Source of the DNA: Dactylorhiza incarnata
Taxonomy: Eukaryota > Streptophyta > Magnoliopsida > Asparagales > Orchidaceae
DNA length: 64,000 nucleotides
Direction of reading: 5' to 3'
Assembly: GCA_033032865.1 (NCBI GenBank)
Contig: JAWHQI010000262.1
Coordinates: forward strand, 2,294,001 to 2,358,000
Shown: piece after piece, positions 32,955 through 43,770 of the stretch
Numbering within the stretch: position 1 is the stretch's first letter
How the letters are laid out: each line of letters begins with the position of its first letter
Notes under the pieces: model-generated
Told to the model about the DNA's origin: nothing
Database searches by the model: none
Seen by the model: only the letters and a program-made list of their open reading frames with translations
Position numbers and translations under genes: made by a program

Positions 32955-34205
32955 TTAACAGCTAACTCGAAGGTCTAACCTGCGATTACTTGGGTCGAAG
33001 ACTGCTTTTGCTCCTGGGTCAACGCTCAGCTTTCCTCTCCCTTCATCCTGATGCTGCGGCGGAGGCAAGGTTCGAAGCTGAACAGGCTGCAACGGGGGTT
33101 GAATCAGCGGGCATTGGAACTTCATGTGCCCCTTCTGCTTGCACTGGAAGCAGACCTTATCTTTGGTCCAACACTGGGCCACATCATGCCCCTTCTGCTT
33201 GCACAACAGGCAACACACCTCTCCCAAAGGAGTACTCTTGATTTCCAACACTCGCTGCTTCTTCTGAACTACTTTCCCCTTAAAACACTTTTCAAACAGA
33301 TGGCCAGAGCGGCCACCGAAACTGCAGACATCGCCGCTTCTCTTCTTTGAAGCGGGGCTAGATACCTTGGGGCCTTCCCCCTCTTCGACTTTTCTTTTGC
33401 CCTTTCTCGTCAAAGCGCCTTCATTCTTGGCGATAACGATGGCCTCGGCTTTCAAAGCTGCTTCCACTGCCTCAGCATAGCTCGCCCATCCATGAGCACC
33501 GGCTACATGCTGACTATCATTACGAAGTCCTCCCAAAGATTGCTTCACTCTTCCTTCCTCCGAAGTTACTAGACCTAGAGCAAACCTGCTCGGCTTTCTA
33601 GGTTCAATCACAAATTCACTAACAGTGAATTGCCTCTGCTCCGGGTGCAGCAAATCATTCACCAAACAGTCTTGCTCAACCGACGGCCGAAACTCCTTTA
33701 ACAACATCGCCTTGAACGACTCCCATGAACATCCATCTACGAGGTTCTCCAATTCCCTAAACCACCAGCTCTTAGCAAGACCCTTCAGCTGGGAAGCGGC
33801 GACCGTTACCTTTTGGCCCGCAGAGATTCCTGCGTACTTAAAAATATCCTCGATGGCAACCAACCAGTCATCCAAAGCCATAAAATCAGCTCTTCCGCCA
33901 AACGTAGGGGGTCTTAATCGCTGAAAATGCGATATAACGTCCATTTCCGGAAGCATCTCTACAGGGGGAAACAAGGGAGCAGGAGGAGTAGGTACGGTCT
34001 GTCCTACTACTGGGGCCTGCGCTACGAATTGCTGCCTGGCACCGGCAGACAACAACCACTCAACCTGCGATTGCAGCGCAACCACCTGCTTGGACAGAGT
34101 CTCAAAACTTTGCTGCAGACTCTCAATCACGGCTTCACTCAACGCACCGGAAGACTCGCCTTCAAACTGGGGAGTCGACCTAAACGCAACACGCTTCGGC
34201 GCCAT
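32955..34205 (-). CDS. gag: Tekay/Del chromovirus Gag, open reading frame
   Basis: A 416-residue open Gag from ATG 34205 (MAPKRVAF), chosen over the in-frame codon at 34235 because the extra residues are not conserved-looking and MAPKR fits the family. Residues 20-55 form a short helix-rich stretch. The retrotransposon gag domain is at about 95-200 (FQRLRPPTFGG, DWLVAIEDIFKYAG, LKGLAKSWWF, SWESFKAMLLKEF). Three knuckle-like motifs follow: a damaged one at 294-307 (second Cys is Gly) and two intact CCHC knuckles at 332-345 (CLLCKQKGHDVAQC) and 352-365 (CFQCKQKGHMKFQC). Gag forms the particle and binds RNA. It lies just downstream of the PBS on the minus strand. Its openness contrasts with the ruined pol. 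Confidence 0.9.
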   Translation of the reverse strand: MAPKRVAFRSTPQFEGESSGALSEAVIESLQQSFETLSKQVVALQSQVEWLLSAGARQQFVAQAPVVGQTVPTPPAPLFPPVEMLPEMDVISHFQRLRPPTFGGRADFMALDDWLVAIEDIFKYAGISAGQKVTVAASQLKGLAKSWWFRELENLVDGCSWESFKAMLLKEFRPSVEQDCLVNDLLHPEQRQFTVSEFVIEPRKPSRFALGLVTSEEGRVKQSLGGLRNDSQHVAGAHGWASYAEAVEAALKAEAIVIAKNEGALTRKGKRKVEEGEGPKVSSPASKKRSGDVCSFGGRSGHLFEKCFKGKVVQKKQRVLEIKSTPLGEVCCLLCKQKGHDVAQCWTKDKVCFQCKQKGHMKFQCPLIQPPLQPVQLRTLPPPQHQDEGRGKLSVDPGAKAVFDPSNRRLDLRVSC

Positions 34206-34868
34206 CGCTGCTAAAACGCATATACCTCTAATCAAAACTTAGCCCTACACTAGAACTACACTGCTTGGTTCAGAACATACGTATACAGATACTTTCCATT
34301 ACCACCACCTTTCTCTGGGATTTTCATGATGCTATGCTAAATTTGGGGATGATACCATATCATCCCTCTTGACTCATATGCAAGGGTCATGAATGCATGA
34401 ATGTTCTATTCATTTGAAAATCATGTGTGTACGTATGTCATCATGTAAATCTCTAGCTTGGCACGTGTGCTTATGCAATGCTACATAAGGTATGATGTGC
34501 TATGCAGTCTAATAAAGGCCTTAATGCATGTTATGAGCGGCGTACACATGAAATATTATGCATCCCATACTACATAATATCGCATGTAACGAAAAAGAAA
34601 ACGTGCTAATGGGCATCCATGTGATGGTGGTTATGCATCCCATACTACATAACCGTCACATGTTGCCACTTATGGTGGATCCATATACAAACACATATTA
34701 TGCATCCCATACTACATAATATGCCCCGTATCCTTCTTATCATGCTATGAGTGTAGTGTTCGTGCTTCGTCCAAGACGTACTGATGACACATCAGTGTGT
34801 GTATGCAATGAAACCAAACAACTAAACTATATCAGAATTTGTTGCCCGACCGACTTGTCGAACAACCT
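34206..34868 (-). other. Tekay leader with three direct repeats
   Basis: Untranslated leader between PBS and gag. TTATGCATCCCATACTACAT occurs three times, at 34556, 34631 and 34698, about 70 bp apart. No ORF of note. It could serve packaging, but that is only a guess. Confidence 0.7.
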
Positions 34869-34881
34869 CCCTCTGATACCA
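34869..34881 (-). other. Tekay primer-binding site (initiator tRNA-Met)
   Basis: On minus, TGGTATCAGAGGG; the first 11 bases match the initiator tRNA-Met PBS. It is two bases from the 5' LTR. Confidence 0.88.
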
Positions 34882-34883
34882 AC

Positions 34884-37737
34884 TGTCACAACCCGCATTT
34901 TCTCAGGAATTAAGAATATCAGAGGAAGAGAAAATACGCGTCATGATGCCACGTCATGCAGGAGACAACTGCAGACGCTTAGGCGGGATCCTATTACTTA
35001 ATAATTGAAAACATGATTGCATGATAATCATTATTTGAAATCATTTATTAGGGTTTAGAGTAAGAACTGTGTCTCTCAGTTCGTGGATCAACTAGTCCAC
35101 AGAGAAAATTATATATGTAACTGCAGCGGAAAACACTTGATTTAGTTCATTTAAGGTCCTATATGCACGTGAAGGCGGGACATAAAGTAGATGATATGCA
35201 CTTAACTAGGCGTAGTATAAGTGTAGAAAATATCTTAAGGTGACTTTAAAACTTAGGGTTTTAGTTAAAAATGATGAGATGAAGATGAATGAAAAGCCAT
35301 TTTATCACTATAATGCACCTAGTCATAAATCATTCCCAGAGAGTAAGGTATCAGATCTAAAAGCAGTGGCATAAACTGGTAAGTAAACTATAAAGTATCA
35401 AAGAGGCACAATGGGCATCAACAAGCTGACACTAACCCATTGGCCCAAACTAGCATGTCTGAACACAAGGAGAAGCAAACAACAACAAATACTACTACTA
35501 CCTCGCAGCAGCGGGGTAAACAACAGCTAAAAACTCCCGAAGACCTCGGGCTACTCCACTAACCGCTATGGCTCTGAAACCTGAGGCATTCAATAAACAA
35601 GAACGCCTCAGCAAGGGAATTGCAAGTGGCAAGAAATAAGGAAAAAACAAAGTAAAATAAGGCATAAGGGGTACCAACCCAAGCCAAACATACTGAAAGA
35701 ACAACTCCAAATGGAGAAGTAAGCATAGCACCGAGTGCATCAAATACCTTATAAAAGGAACAAGTAAGGTTCATTTGTCTTATAAAAGTTTCAATTAAAG
35801 AGACTGATCAGCTCAAGTTAAACGGGGGCGGTCCTTTATCCTCTGCCACCCATAGCCTTAACTGGTGGGGGTTTCTATTACCCTATCACCCAAACACGGC
35901 CCACGGGAACACAGGCAACGCCTGCTGATCACGTCCTTGAAATGGCCACCGTGCAAAGCTAAAAGCATATATTCATTTTAATTAAATCATTAAGACACGG
36001 GACGAAGCCCGAGAAACAATCAACAGGGATACCCTAAGAGATAGGGTCAAAGCAAGGCACACACCGATCAAGATGAATCGCAAGCGAAACCAAAGATTTG
36101 CAAGATCACAGCAGGTTTAGAATTTTGATAGGAGGTAAACATGATCAAAGACGCAATGCAGTTATTAACAACATCACTGCATACTGCTAACATCACAAAT
36201 ACTAAGAAGAAACACCCTAAGGATTGGGTCACCATGAGATAACTGCTGATCAAACGATTCATAAGGGGAAACTCGGAGTCATTGAACCAAAAAAACAAAG
36301 GGGTTCAAGCTCGAGGGATTCACGATCAAGGACACCCAAGAGACTTGGGCAAAACTCCTTGTACCCTTGTAAGAGGCACAAGGTTTCAAGAAGGAGGAGA
36401 AGTAATCAGAGGCATAACTCATGACGAATCATAAGAGTAAACTCAAACATTATCAGACCACCACGAGTAAAAGAATTCAAGCAAAAGGGATTCCAGATCA
36501 GGAGCACCGAAGGGATACTGGCAACATCCTTGTGCGCTTGAGAGGACACAAGATTTAAACATGAGAATCGCAACGAAATCACATACGCTCCTGGCGGGGT
36601 TCCAAGGGGTCGCGCCCCTGGCGGGGTCTTAGGGGCAGAGCCCCTAACGGGGTCCAAGGGGCAGCGCCCCTGGCGGTGGTGTAGGAAAGGTTCAAGTTGA
36701 TATCTCGAGACATAGGAGGTTAATTTCTCGAGACAAGAGAAATCTCTCGAGAGATGGAAAATTGTCTTCTCGGGACAAAGCAAGGATTTCTCGAAATATA
36801 GCAGGGATTTCTCGGGAAATCAGAAGAAGACTCTAGACTCAGTAAAGGAACGAGGATTTTATCTATCCCGGTTTTCTCCAGGGAACAACTGCCCGATTCA
36901 TAGCAAAGGAAGAACAATCAAGGAAGCTTATATCAACACTCCAAGACTTAAGTTAAACCGAGCGACATGAAATCGACACGAGCGAAACAATGCTTCAAGA
37001 AAAGAAAGAGAAGGAGGAGGAAGCCACTTGCCTTAACCTTGCAAAACTCGCCTAGCTCCGCTCCGAATGCCAAGGTAACTCCCGAGCACGAAGACCTGGA
37101 GCGCTAAGGACCGAAAGGAAGAGTTAGGTCATTTCCATAACTCCATAACTTCCACGAAGAAGAGCAAGCTTACCACTAAGACGAAGATCTCGCCGAGAGC
37201 TTTCCAAATCTTCAAACCAAACTCGATTCTGACCACTACAGCTCTAGAAAATCGCCGGTTGAAGGCTCCACGAAGCTCTGCACTCGCCCTAACCTTCGGC
37301 GGCTGATTTTGATCGAGGATGGAGATGAATAGGGAAGGGAAGGATTTTAGGCTTATATATAAACCTAATTTATTATTTAAATAATTAATTAATCCTCCGA
37401 ATTACTTAAAACTGCGAGGGCGACCAAAACACCTCGGATTTCTACGAAATTCGCACCCTAACTAAAACACGGCGCTACGAATCCAACGGCGAAGTCAGAA
37501 TTCAATTCCGACAAGCCAAACTCTGGATAAAGCCTCCTGAAGCTAAAATCTTGATAATTACTCCAAATCTTCACTTTAACTCGAAACGACGCGAAATCTC
37601 GCACGCTCGATCTGAATCACGAGCTCCAACTAAGCTAAGGCTCGAAACACTACCAAAATAGCTGACGTAACGCCCTTACGTCAAAATTACGTCACAACGG
37701 GTACGTAAAATAATTGACGAAAATCAGGGGCGTTACA
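34884..37737 (-). repeat. Tekay 5' LTR (promoter LTR)
   Basis: 2854 bp, near-identical to 28140-30992, with a TATA-like TTATATATAA at 37353-37362 and the GGGGC hairpin block at 36590-36684. The target repeat TCGCC follows at 37738. Confidence 0.92.
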
Positions 37738-38400
37738 TCGCCCCCCTACGGGGCTGGGCGAGTGGGAGGCCGCCCGCCTCCACCACTCGCCCCCCTATAG
37801 GGCTGGGCAAGCAGGAGGACACCACCTACACCGCTCTCCCCCTACAAGGTTGGGCGAGCGGGAGGCCGCGCGCCTCCACCGCTCGCCCCCCTATGGGGTT
37901 GGGTGAGCGGGAGGCCACCCGCCTCCACCCCTTGCCCCCCTACAGGGCTGGGCGAGCGGGAGACCGCCCGCCTCCATCGCTCATCCCCCTATGGGGCTGG
38001 GAGAGCGGGAGGCCACCCGTCTCCACCGCTCGCCCCCCTACAGGATTGGGCCAGCGGGAGGTCGTCCACCTCCACCGCTCGCCCCCCTAATGGGCTGGGC
38101 GAGCGGGATGCTGCCCGCCTCCAATACTCACCCCCCTATGGGGCTGGGCGAGCTGGAGGCCGCCCGCCTCCCCTGCTCGCCCCTCTATGGGGCTGGACAA
38201 GCGGGAGGCCGCCCGCCTCCCCTGCTCGCCCCCCTACGGGGCTGGGCGAGCGGGAAGCCACCCGCCTCCCCTCTCGCCGTCGTCCTTGGGGCTGGGTGAG
38301 TGGGAGGCCGCCTGCCTCCCCGCTTTCCCCCCCCCCCCCCCCCCCCCCCTTACCAGGTCCGCCCAAAAATTCCCACGTTCCCCTCCTTGCCTAGGGTGGT
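37738..38400. repeat. GC-rich ~49-bp tandem repeats and C-run, continuation of 28139
   Basis: About twelve units of CTCGCCCCCCTAYGGGGCTG / GGCGAGCGGGAGGCCGCCCG / CCTCCACCG, resuming the array cut at 28139. A 23-base C-run at 38327-38349 ends it. On minus, a purine-rich AAGGAGGGGAACG (about 38378-38390) followed by TGGGAATTTT may mark polypurine tract and LTR start. ORFs across the repeats are artefacts of periodicity. Confidence 0.8.
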
Positions 38401-38408
38401 ACTAAAAA

Positions 38409-40190
38409 ATGTCGGGCCTAAAGACATCTTGTGTCTCGGGGGTCCACTCGGCAAATACAGGGTTGTACAAACTCACCTTCCCTCTCTCCCACTTTGATGT
38501 TGGGCTTTGCCTACCCATGTGGCCTGAGGTAAAGCAGTTCCTAAAATATTTTGGGACGGTGCCTGTGCAAGTTAATATGAACGTGATAGATATGCTCATC
38601 ATATTTGCATATTATATGTGTGAGGATAGAATAGAGTTCATCCTTATGGCCTTCCGTAAGTTGTTCATCTATAAGGTGACCCCAGATGGAGTCGCCTACC
38701 TAACCCGCTCGCAACTCAAGCTCTTTGAGACCCTCAACAAGGTCCACCACTGGAACGATAGGTTCCTCTTCATCAAAGGGGACTTGGCAATATCCTGTAC
38801 GCGCCCATTCAGCAGGGTAAATCTGTTTATCATTCTCCTCGCGTGGATGGCGAAACAGCAGAGTTCTACAAGTTCTTCATGGGAAAGAACTTTGAGGTCT
38901 CCTATTGACGACGACACCTCGACTCGCTCCCCCAGTGTTACAGGGGGAAGGTATGTTTCTACTCGCATGAATTAGATAATCTTTTTAGCTCGCTCCCCTT
39001 ACTAACTCATATTTTTCACTTGTGTTGTAGGGGAGCACCTAATTCCCGAGAACCCACCATAAGCAGGTGGCACAAGCTGACCTCCTCACTTTATTTTTAA
39101 AGGGAAGCTACGGAACCTTACGCTAGCGACCTGGGTAAGCCCAAGTCTAACAGCGGCAAGTGGAAGAGGTCTGTGGTGGATCTCGACCCCCCGTCCCCCG
39201 TCGGCTCACGGATGAAGCTCAAAACATTTGTGGTCAAGAAGAAGAAAACTGCCACGGCGAGCTGCCTGGAGCCCCCGACCAGGTCCGATGCATGGGACGA
39301 ACGAGATAGATATGCGGGATATACACCCCTACTTCGGCTTGGGGAGAGGCTCCGGGATAGTGCGGATGACCTCTTGCTCATTTGGGATGAGGCGGCTTAG
39401 AAAGATATGGTTTCCTCCTGCCTTCCTTCATGGGTCGAGCACGGCTAGGCCGGCGAGCACGCCTATGCCCTTTCTTATGGGTTGTACGGGAGGGAGGAAG
39501 TTGTTGTCTTTGAGAAGGAAACCTTGCGAGAGCTCGTGGGCCCAAATACACGCCACTGAGCTTTCTCATATGGCATTGCGCCACAGCCTCTCCTTTAGCA
39601 AGAAGTTCTACAAAGCTGAGGCCACCTGAGAGTTTGCGGAGGAGGAAGTTGAGAATTTGAAGTCACGACTTGAGCTCATCGAGAGGCTCCTCGCGAAATC
39701 CCTGAGTAGAGGGGTAAGCCTTACCCAAGACTTTTTGAGTCCCCCCCCCCCCCCTTTTTGTTTATCATTCTTACGCAAATTTAAAGCAGAATGTCGAGGT
39801 CGCGGCATGGATGGCAACTCGGGTCAGTGAGCTAGAGGCGGAGGTGGAGGCAATTAAGGCGTAGCTCACTTGGGCCCCTGAAGAGAAGTCGGCAGTGGAG
39901 AATGGAGATTCAACTTCCAAGTGCGAGAAAATGCTAAAGTTTATGTTAGGAAAGGTTGAAGCGACCCGAAGAATCCTGGCGATCAAGTCGACTGAGATCA
40001 CACTCTACATGTTGCGCGGCGTCAACGCCTTGGGGACAAGGTGGTAGTTTATCACTGCTAATGAGTTGATCTTCTCTCTCTTTCTTCCCGACCCCCCGAC
40101 GAGCTCATCCACTGACTCGCACAAGTACTCGTCGGCAGACAAAGACGACAGAGAGCGAGGACAATCTCCCGAGGACCCACATCTGCCTTA
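38409..40190 (+). pseudogene. Antisense ORF (aORF) of a Tat-like element, spliced, decayed
   Basis: Tat-lineage gypsy elements often carry an extra gene between integrase and 3' LTR in the opposite direction; this fits, as the adjacent LTR repeats read on minus. The open part 38409-38975 has FPLSHFDVGLCLPMWPEVKQ, MAFRKLFIYKV and NKVHHWNDRFLFIKGDLAI, a pattern seen in plant gypsy-type transposon proteins. The second aORF at 57000 has a matching NWSERYLIFEGQ. Likely introns are 38951-39030 (GTATGT...TTGTAG) and 39714-39789 (GTAAGC...GCAG). Downstream pieces are coiled-coil-like (EEVENLKSRLELIERLL at about 39640, VSELEAEVEAIKA at about 39820) and end near 40190. Frames do not join cleanly and TAG stops occur, so it is dead. 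Biochemical function is unknown. Confidence 0.65.
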
Positions 40191-40676
40191 GGTTTAGGGC
40201 TTGCTTTTTCTTTTTATTTTTCTATACGTAAGGGCGAGCACCCAAATTTTTGTAAACCTTCTTTATGAATGAAATATATAAAAATTCAAGTCCTTCATTG
40301 TTGATTCCTTTCCCTTTTTGGATATGTATATATACATGGCGACTCACCTTAGTCTCTTATACTCGTCGAGCGCTGGCCCTAGGGACCAAATAATTCATCG
40401 AGGTGTTGGACTCGCCCCTACGGAACTTGCGAGACCCGGGCTTTGCATCTACTTTGTGCTTGCAATCTTTCAACAAAAACTAGGAATAGTTCCCCGCTCG
40501 AGATTCTATAAGAGAGACTAGCGCCTATCGTGGTGGCGAGCCACATGACTCGTGTGTCCATTGTCGCCATCGTGTGAACGAGTGGGAGGCGTGTGTGGCC
40601 AAGGCGAGACCGTCTCGGCTCACCTCCTTCCCTTATCTGGACATGGCCTTCCTCTCATCCCATCTAATTCATTCCC
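40191..40676. other. Untranslated spacer after aORF
   Basis: Begins with a T-rich, AATGAAATATATAAAA-containing stretch (about 40269) that looks like an aORF 3' end. The rest has no recognisable gene; open frames at 40552-40807 lie over the start of the tandem repeats. Confidence 0.5.
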
Positions 40677-40970
40677 CTGCCACCGAAATGATCAACTTGC
40701 CCCGACGGCTTGTGAGAGCCCGGCCAGCGAGATCATCTCAAGGTACTCTGACAACACAACTTTTCCACCTGCCACCTGAGTGGTCAAACTGCCTCGCCGA
40801 CTTATGAGAGCCCGGTCAACGGAACCATCTCAGGGGCTCTTTCAATAATTTTTTTACCTGCCACCTGAGTGGTCAACCTGCCATGCCGACTTGTGAGAGC
40901 CCAGTCAGCAGAACCATCTCAGGGGCTCTTTGCACAACTTTTTAACATGCCACCAGAGTGGTCAACCTGT
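40677..40970. repeat. ~90-bp tandem repeats between aORF and pol side
   Basis: Units start at about 40677, 40769, 40858 and 40946 (CTGCCACCTGAGTGGTCAAC, then TGTGAGAGCCC and CATCTCAGGGGCTCT). A tandem array occupies the same relative place in the Tat element at 60065-60540. The Tat-like element breaks off here. Confidence 0.85.
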
Positions 40971-41198
40971 TGTAATATCCCCCAAACCACTAGACCCCTA
41001 GAGTGGTTTTGTCATGACTAGGTCATGACAAAACCCTAGGAAGCTTGAAGAGATCACTTGGCCTTAGGCTTGAAGGGGAAGAGCACCTTGGTCTGCAAAT
41101 AGAAATTTCCAGTTACCAAGCTTAAGGTTGGACTTTAGGGCCTCACCTTGACCCTTTGACCTCACCATGGCACTCCTAACCCTTTGGAGGGTACCTAA
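40971..41198 (+). repeat. Fragment of an LTR beginning TGTAATATCCC
   Basis: The start resembles chromovirus-type LTRs (TGTAAYRYCCC). A perfect 14-bp hairpin, GGTTTTGTCATGAC / GTCATGACAAAACC, lies at 41005-41035 with a 3-base loop. The fragment ends at the family B junction; no other part of this LTR is in the window, so its identity is uncertain. Confidence 0.5.
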
Positions 41199-42462
41199 TC
41201 TCTTTTCGGCAAAAGCACATTTTCACACACAATAAAACAGCTCGTTTAGCTACATTAAAGCAGCCATACATACATAGATGACACCAAATATGATCGAGAC
41301 AAAAATGTCTTTCAGCTCAGCGGTTGGTGCGAACATAGGTTCGGCTGTATGGCCATGGTTACATTAAATAGTGGAGCTAAACAAAGAGGAGAGATAGGCT
41401 CAAGTGGGCTTGCAATGGTGATTACGTAGGTTAGGATTTCAAAAGCACAAACGGATCAAGAGATGGCCTATATCACATTTCATGACGAGTATTTCAACAC
41501 AATTGTGTCGAGAGTCGCCTAGTGCAAGTTCTAGCCACCGAGAAAGGTTGTCCTTCCTTTCGACCCTAGTAAAAAGCTATTATTAGTCTGCTACACTCGA
41601 CCTATTGCTACCGTTGGATTCACCGGTTTCACCACTAAAGTAAAATAAATTTCATCTACTATAACAGAAATAAGTACATTACAACTCTGAATTTTATTCT
41701 ACTCTAATCAAATTTCTAGGCGTGACGGGAGCACTTGACTAGAGCACTACTCGAGTCAACATTATTCTCCACTCCTCACTCACATGCTAATAATTCAATT
41801 CTTACGAGCGGGAAAACCTCGCAGCGATACCCAATAAGCACGCGTGATCAAGTGCGCGTGAAATAGGTGCACATGTATGCAACAAAATAAAAATCCTAAC
41901 ACAGCACATTCTAGCATGTCATGCAACGTGTGTGCACTTGCACAGCTCGCTCTCTCCCCAAGAATAAACGATTCAAACATAAATAGGAGAGGGGTAGAGT
42001 TGACCTATGCTCACAAAGGAGCATGCCAGAAGTGCGGTAATCCCAATTTCTCTAAAAATAAATCTCCTTCCACGCGAGAGCAAAGCTTCACCTACAATGT
42101 TAGCAAAACTGAAATAACAATACGCAAAAAGGATTAAAAAGATAGACAGAACTGGGTGGTTCCCCATGGGTTGTCTCCCAAGAAGCCCTTTTGTTTAACG
42201 TCCTTTGAGGTGGACCAAATACCTGTATTAATCATTGTTTAAGCAGCAAGAATCTAAAGAAAAGTTTCACAGACAGATAAAATAAAACTGCACAGCAAAG
42301 AGGCATGAAATAACAAAAAGACAAGATGTCCCAACTCACACCCTAGGGGCGATGCCCTAGCTGAAAAAATGTCAGGAAACAAACAAAGCACAACACAAAC
42401 TAGTTTAACAAAAACAAAGCTAACTAAGGAGGCACATCATCAGGAAAGCTGCAATGAAATGA
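41199..42462 (-). other. Family B left unit, 3' untranslated region
   Basis: No credible gene. It carries the Athila post-pol motif on minus at 42167-42202 (GACGTTAAACAAAAGGGCTT then CTTGGGAGACAACCCA), placed after ORF1 as it is after integrase in Athila. Colinear with 47576-48842 of the right unit. Confidence 0.75.
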
Positions 42463-43719
42463 TCACGACGGCGATTCCGAAGCCGAATGCGAAGGAGGAG
42501 GAGGAGTAGGAGTACGTTGCCGCCTCGATCCAGAAACAGAAGCTCGGGCAGGGACAACCGGAGGCACGACTCCCAGATGCGCACCAATCCGCGACGAAAG
42601 CTCGTACTGCATGGCCATAGTATCTTCCATGCGTAAGAACCTCTCGTAAAACTCCGGATAGTGCTGCTCTATGTTGGGCCGCGAGGCTTGCCATTGAGCA
42701 TCCTGGTATGTAGAGGGCTGCTCACTCGTCCCTGCAGTAGTACTAGTTCCGGCAGTGCCAGTATGATCGCGTCGCTCCTCACGTTCAGGTCCAGCTCCGC
42801 AGAGTTCGAAACACCAATTGTGGCCTACCTTCACTCTCTTGACATGTTTAAAGGCTGTCATCATGGCAACTGTGATGTTGGAACCCTCGGAGATTTGTTT
42901 CATAGGGCGCAGTGTATCCCAAATCCCAAGCCCTTTGGCAATCCTGGTGATATACTGCGAACCTCCAATCGCCTTCAGAGGGAGGTACGTGGCTTGCCGA
43001 AGAAGGTACTGGGCAAGCACTAGCCCAAGATGGAGAGGCACTCCTTGCTGCATACTATAAAGGTAGAGAAGGTCCTGCCATCCTGCAACATTTTGACTCA
43101 TGGCGCGGGCATTGATGCTGTGCCCGATCAAATGCTGAACATAGCGAAGCTTGGGAGAGAGAATGTGGGACGATTTCGCCGCACGAGCCTCATACGGTTG
43201 TTCCCGTCCCGTGATGGACTGCCAAAACTCGCTAGGAGATACCCCATCCGGGAACTCAGTCGGACGGCTAATAATATCCATCTGGAGGAGTTCATCTTTG
43301 GTGTAAATCCCAGCGTAAACCGCCAGTTGGCCTGCACCCATGGTATAGTAGCGGCCCTTCATTCGGAATGAAACCGGCGTAGACTCTCCAGTTTCCTCAT
43401 CGAGGTAGTCAATGATGCAAAAAGAGGAAAGGAACTCGAGCGTGAGTTCACGGTATCCCGGCTCCGTGATGGAGAAGAGGTTCCCCCATGAACCCACCTG
43501 AAGCAGCATATTCACTGCCGCCACTAAACCAATCATTTGGAGTTCCAGAGTAGAGACTACGCGATGATCAAGAAAACTCTTATGGCGCAGCAGGTTGTAC
43601 CTTTCCAAGAACTCCGGCCTCCCAAACTGCAGCATTGCTTCGAGACCAGGTTCGTCAGCACTTGAAGTCGAAGCTCCTCCTTTGCGGCGAAAGATGCTCA
43701 CGGCCTTTTTGAGTCCCAT
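42463..43719 (-). CDS. Athila ORF1-like protein, left unit, fully open
   Basis: 418 residues from ATG 43719 (MGLKKAVSIFRRKGG). I chose this start because the right unit opens at the same codon and the upstream frame runs through a G homopolymer read as prolines. It resembles the Arabidopsis Athila ORF-1 family: FGRPEFLERYNLLRHKSFLD, STLELQMIGLVAAVNMLLQ, then YRELTLEFLSSF, and a GWQDLLYLYSMQQGVPLHLG stretch. The C-terminal 100 residues are Ser/Thr/Pro-rich and low complexity. The family's role is not established; in Athila it is part of the gag-pol side of the element. It lies downstream of the zinc-knuckle gene on the same strand, about 500 bp apart. No membrane segment or catalytic motif is apparent. 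The frame has no stop or shift, unlike the right copy. Confidence 0.8.
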   Translation of the reverse strand: MGLKKAVSIFRRKGGASTSSADEPGLEAMLQFGRPEFLERYNLLRHKSFLDHRVVSTLELQMIGLVAAVNMLLQVGSWGNLFSITEPGYRELTLEFLSSFCIIDYLDEETGESTPVSFRMKGRYYTMGAGQLAVYAGIYTKDELLQMDIISRPTEFPDGVSPSEFWQSITGREQPYEARAAKSSHILSPKLRYVQHLIGHSINARAMSQNVAGWQDLLYLYSMQQGVPLHLGLVLAQYLLRQATYLPLKAIGGSQYITRIAKGLGIWDTLRPMKQISEGSNITVAMMTAFKHVKRVKVGHNWCFELCGAGPEREERRDHTGTAGTSTTAGTSEQPSTYQDAQWQASRPNIEQHYPEFYERFLRMEDTMAMQYELSSRIGAHLGVVPPVVPARASVSGSRRQRTPTPPPPSHSASESPS

Positions 43720-43748
43720 GGATCTCCACTCACAAGCTAAGGAAGGGC

Positions 43749-43770
43749 GGGGGGGGGGGGGGGGGGGGGG
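43749..43770. repeat. 22-base G run upstream of ORF1
   Basis: The right unit has only 6 G at the same place (50125-50130). The run has expanded in the left copy (or by assembly) and lies about 30 bases upstream of the ORF1 start. Confidence 0.85.

Larger units (their letters stand above)
28140..37737 (-). mobile_element. Tekay/Del-type chromovirus, complete ends, internally deleted
   Basis: 9598 bp with LTRs TGTAACGCCCC...GTTGTGACA on minus, duplicated TCGCC at 28135-28139 and 37738-37742, an initiator tRNA-Met PBS at 34869-34881 and a polypurine tract at 30993. LTR copies are about 98-99% identical by eye. The internal region is only 3.9 kb: gag is open, protease is frameshifted, most of RT is gone, RNase H is damaged and no integrase is recognisable. 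The deletions look older than the insertion, because the LTRs are so similar. If so, this deleted form was copied by enzymes supplied in trans. Confidence 0.92.

Noticed and set aside
37738..38326. CRISPR-like repeat array
   Set aside because: Units are contiguous with no unique spacers, and the DNA is plant nuclear.
37893..38405. Several overlapping proline/glycine-rich ORFs on both strands
   Set aside because: All lie over the ~49-bp tandem repeats; open frames follow from the lack of AT-rich stops.
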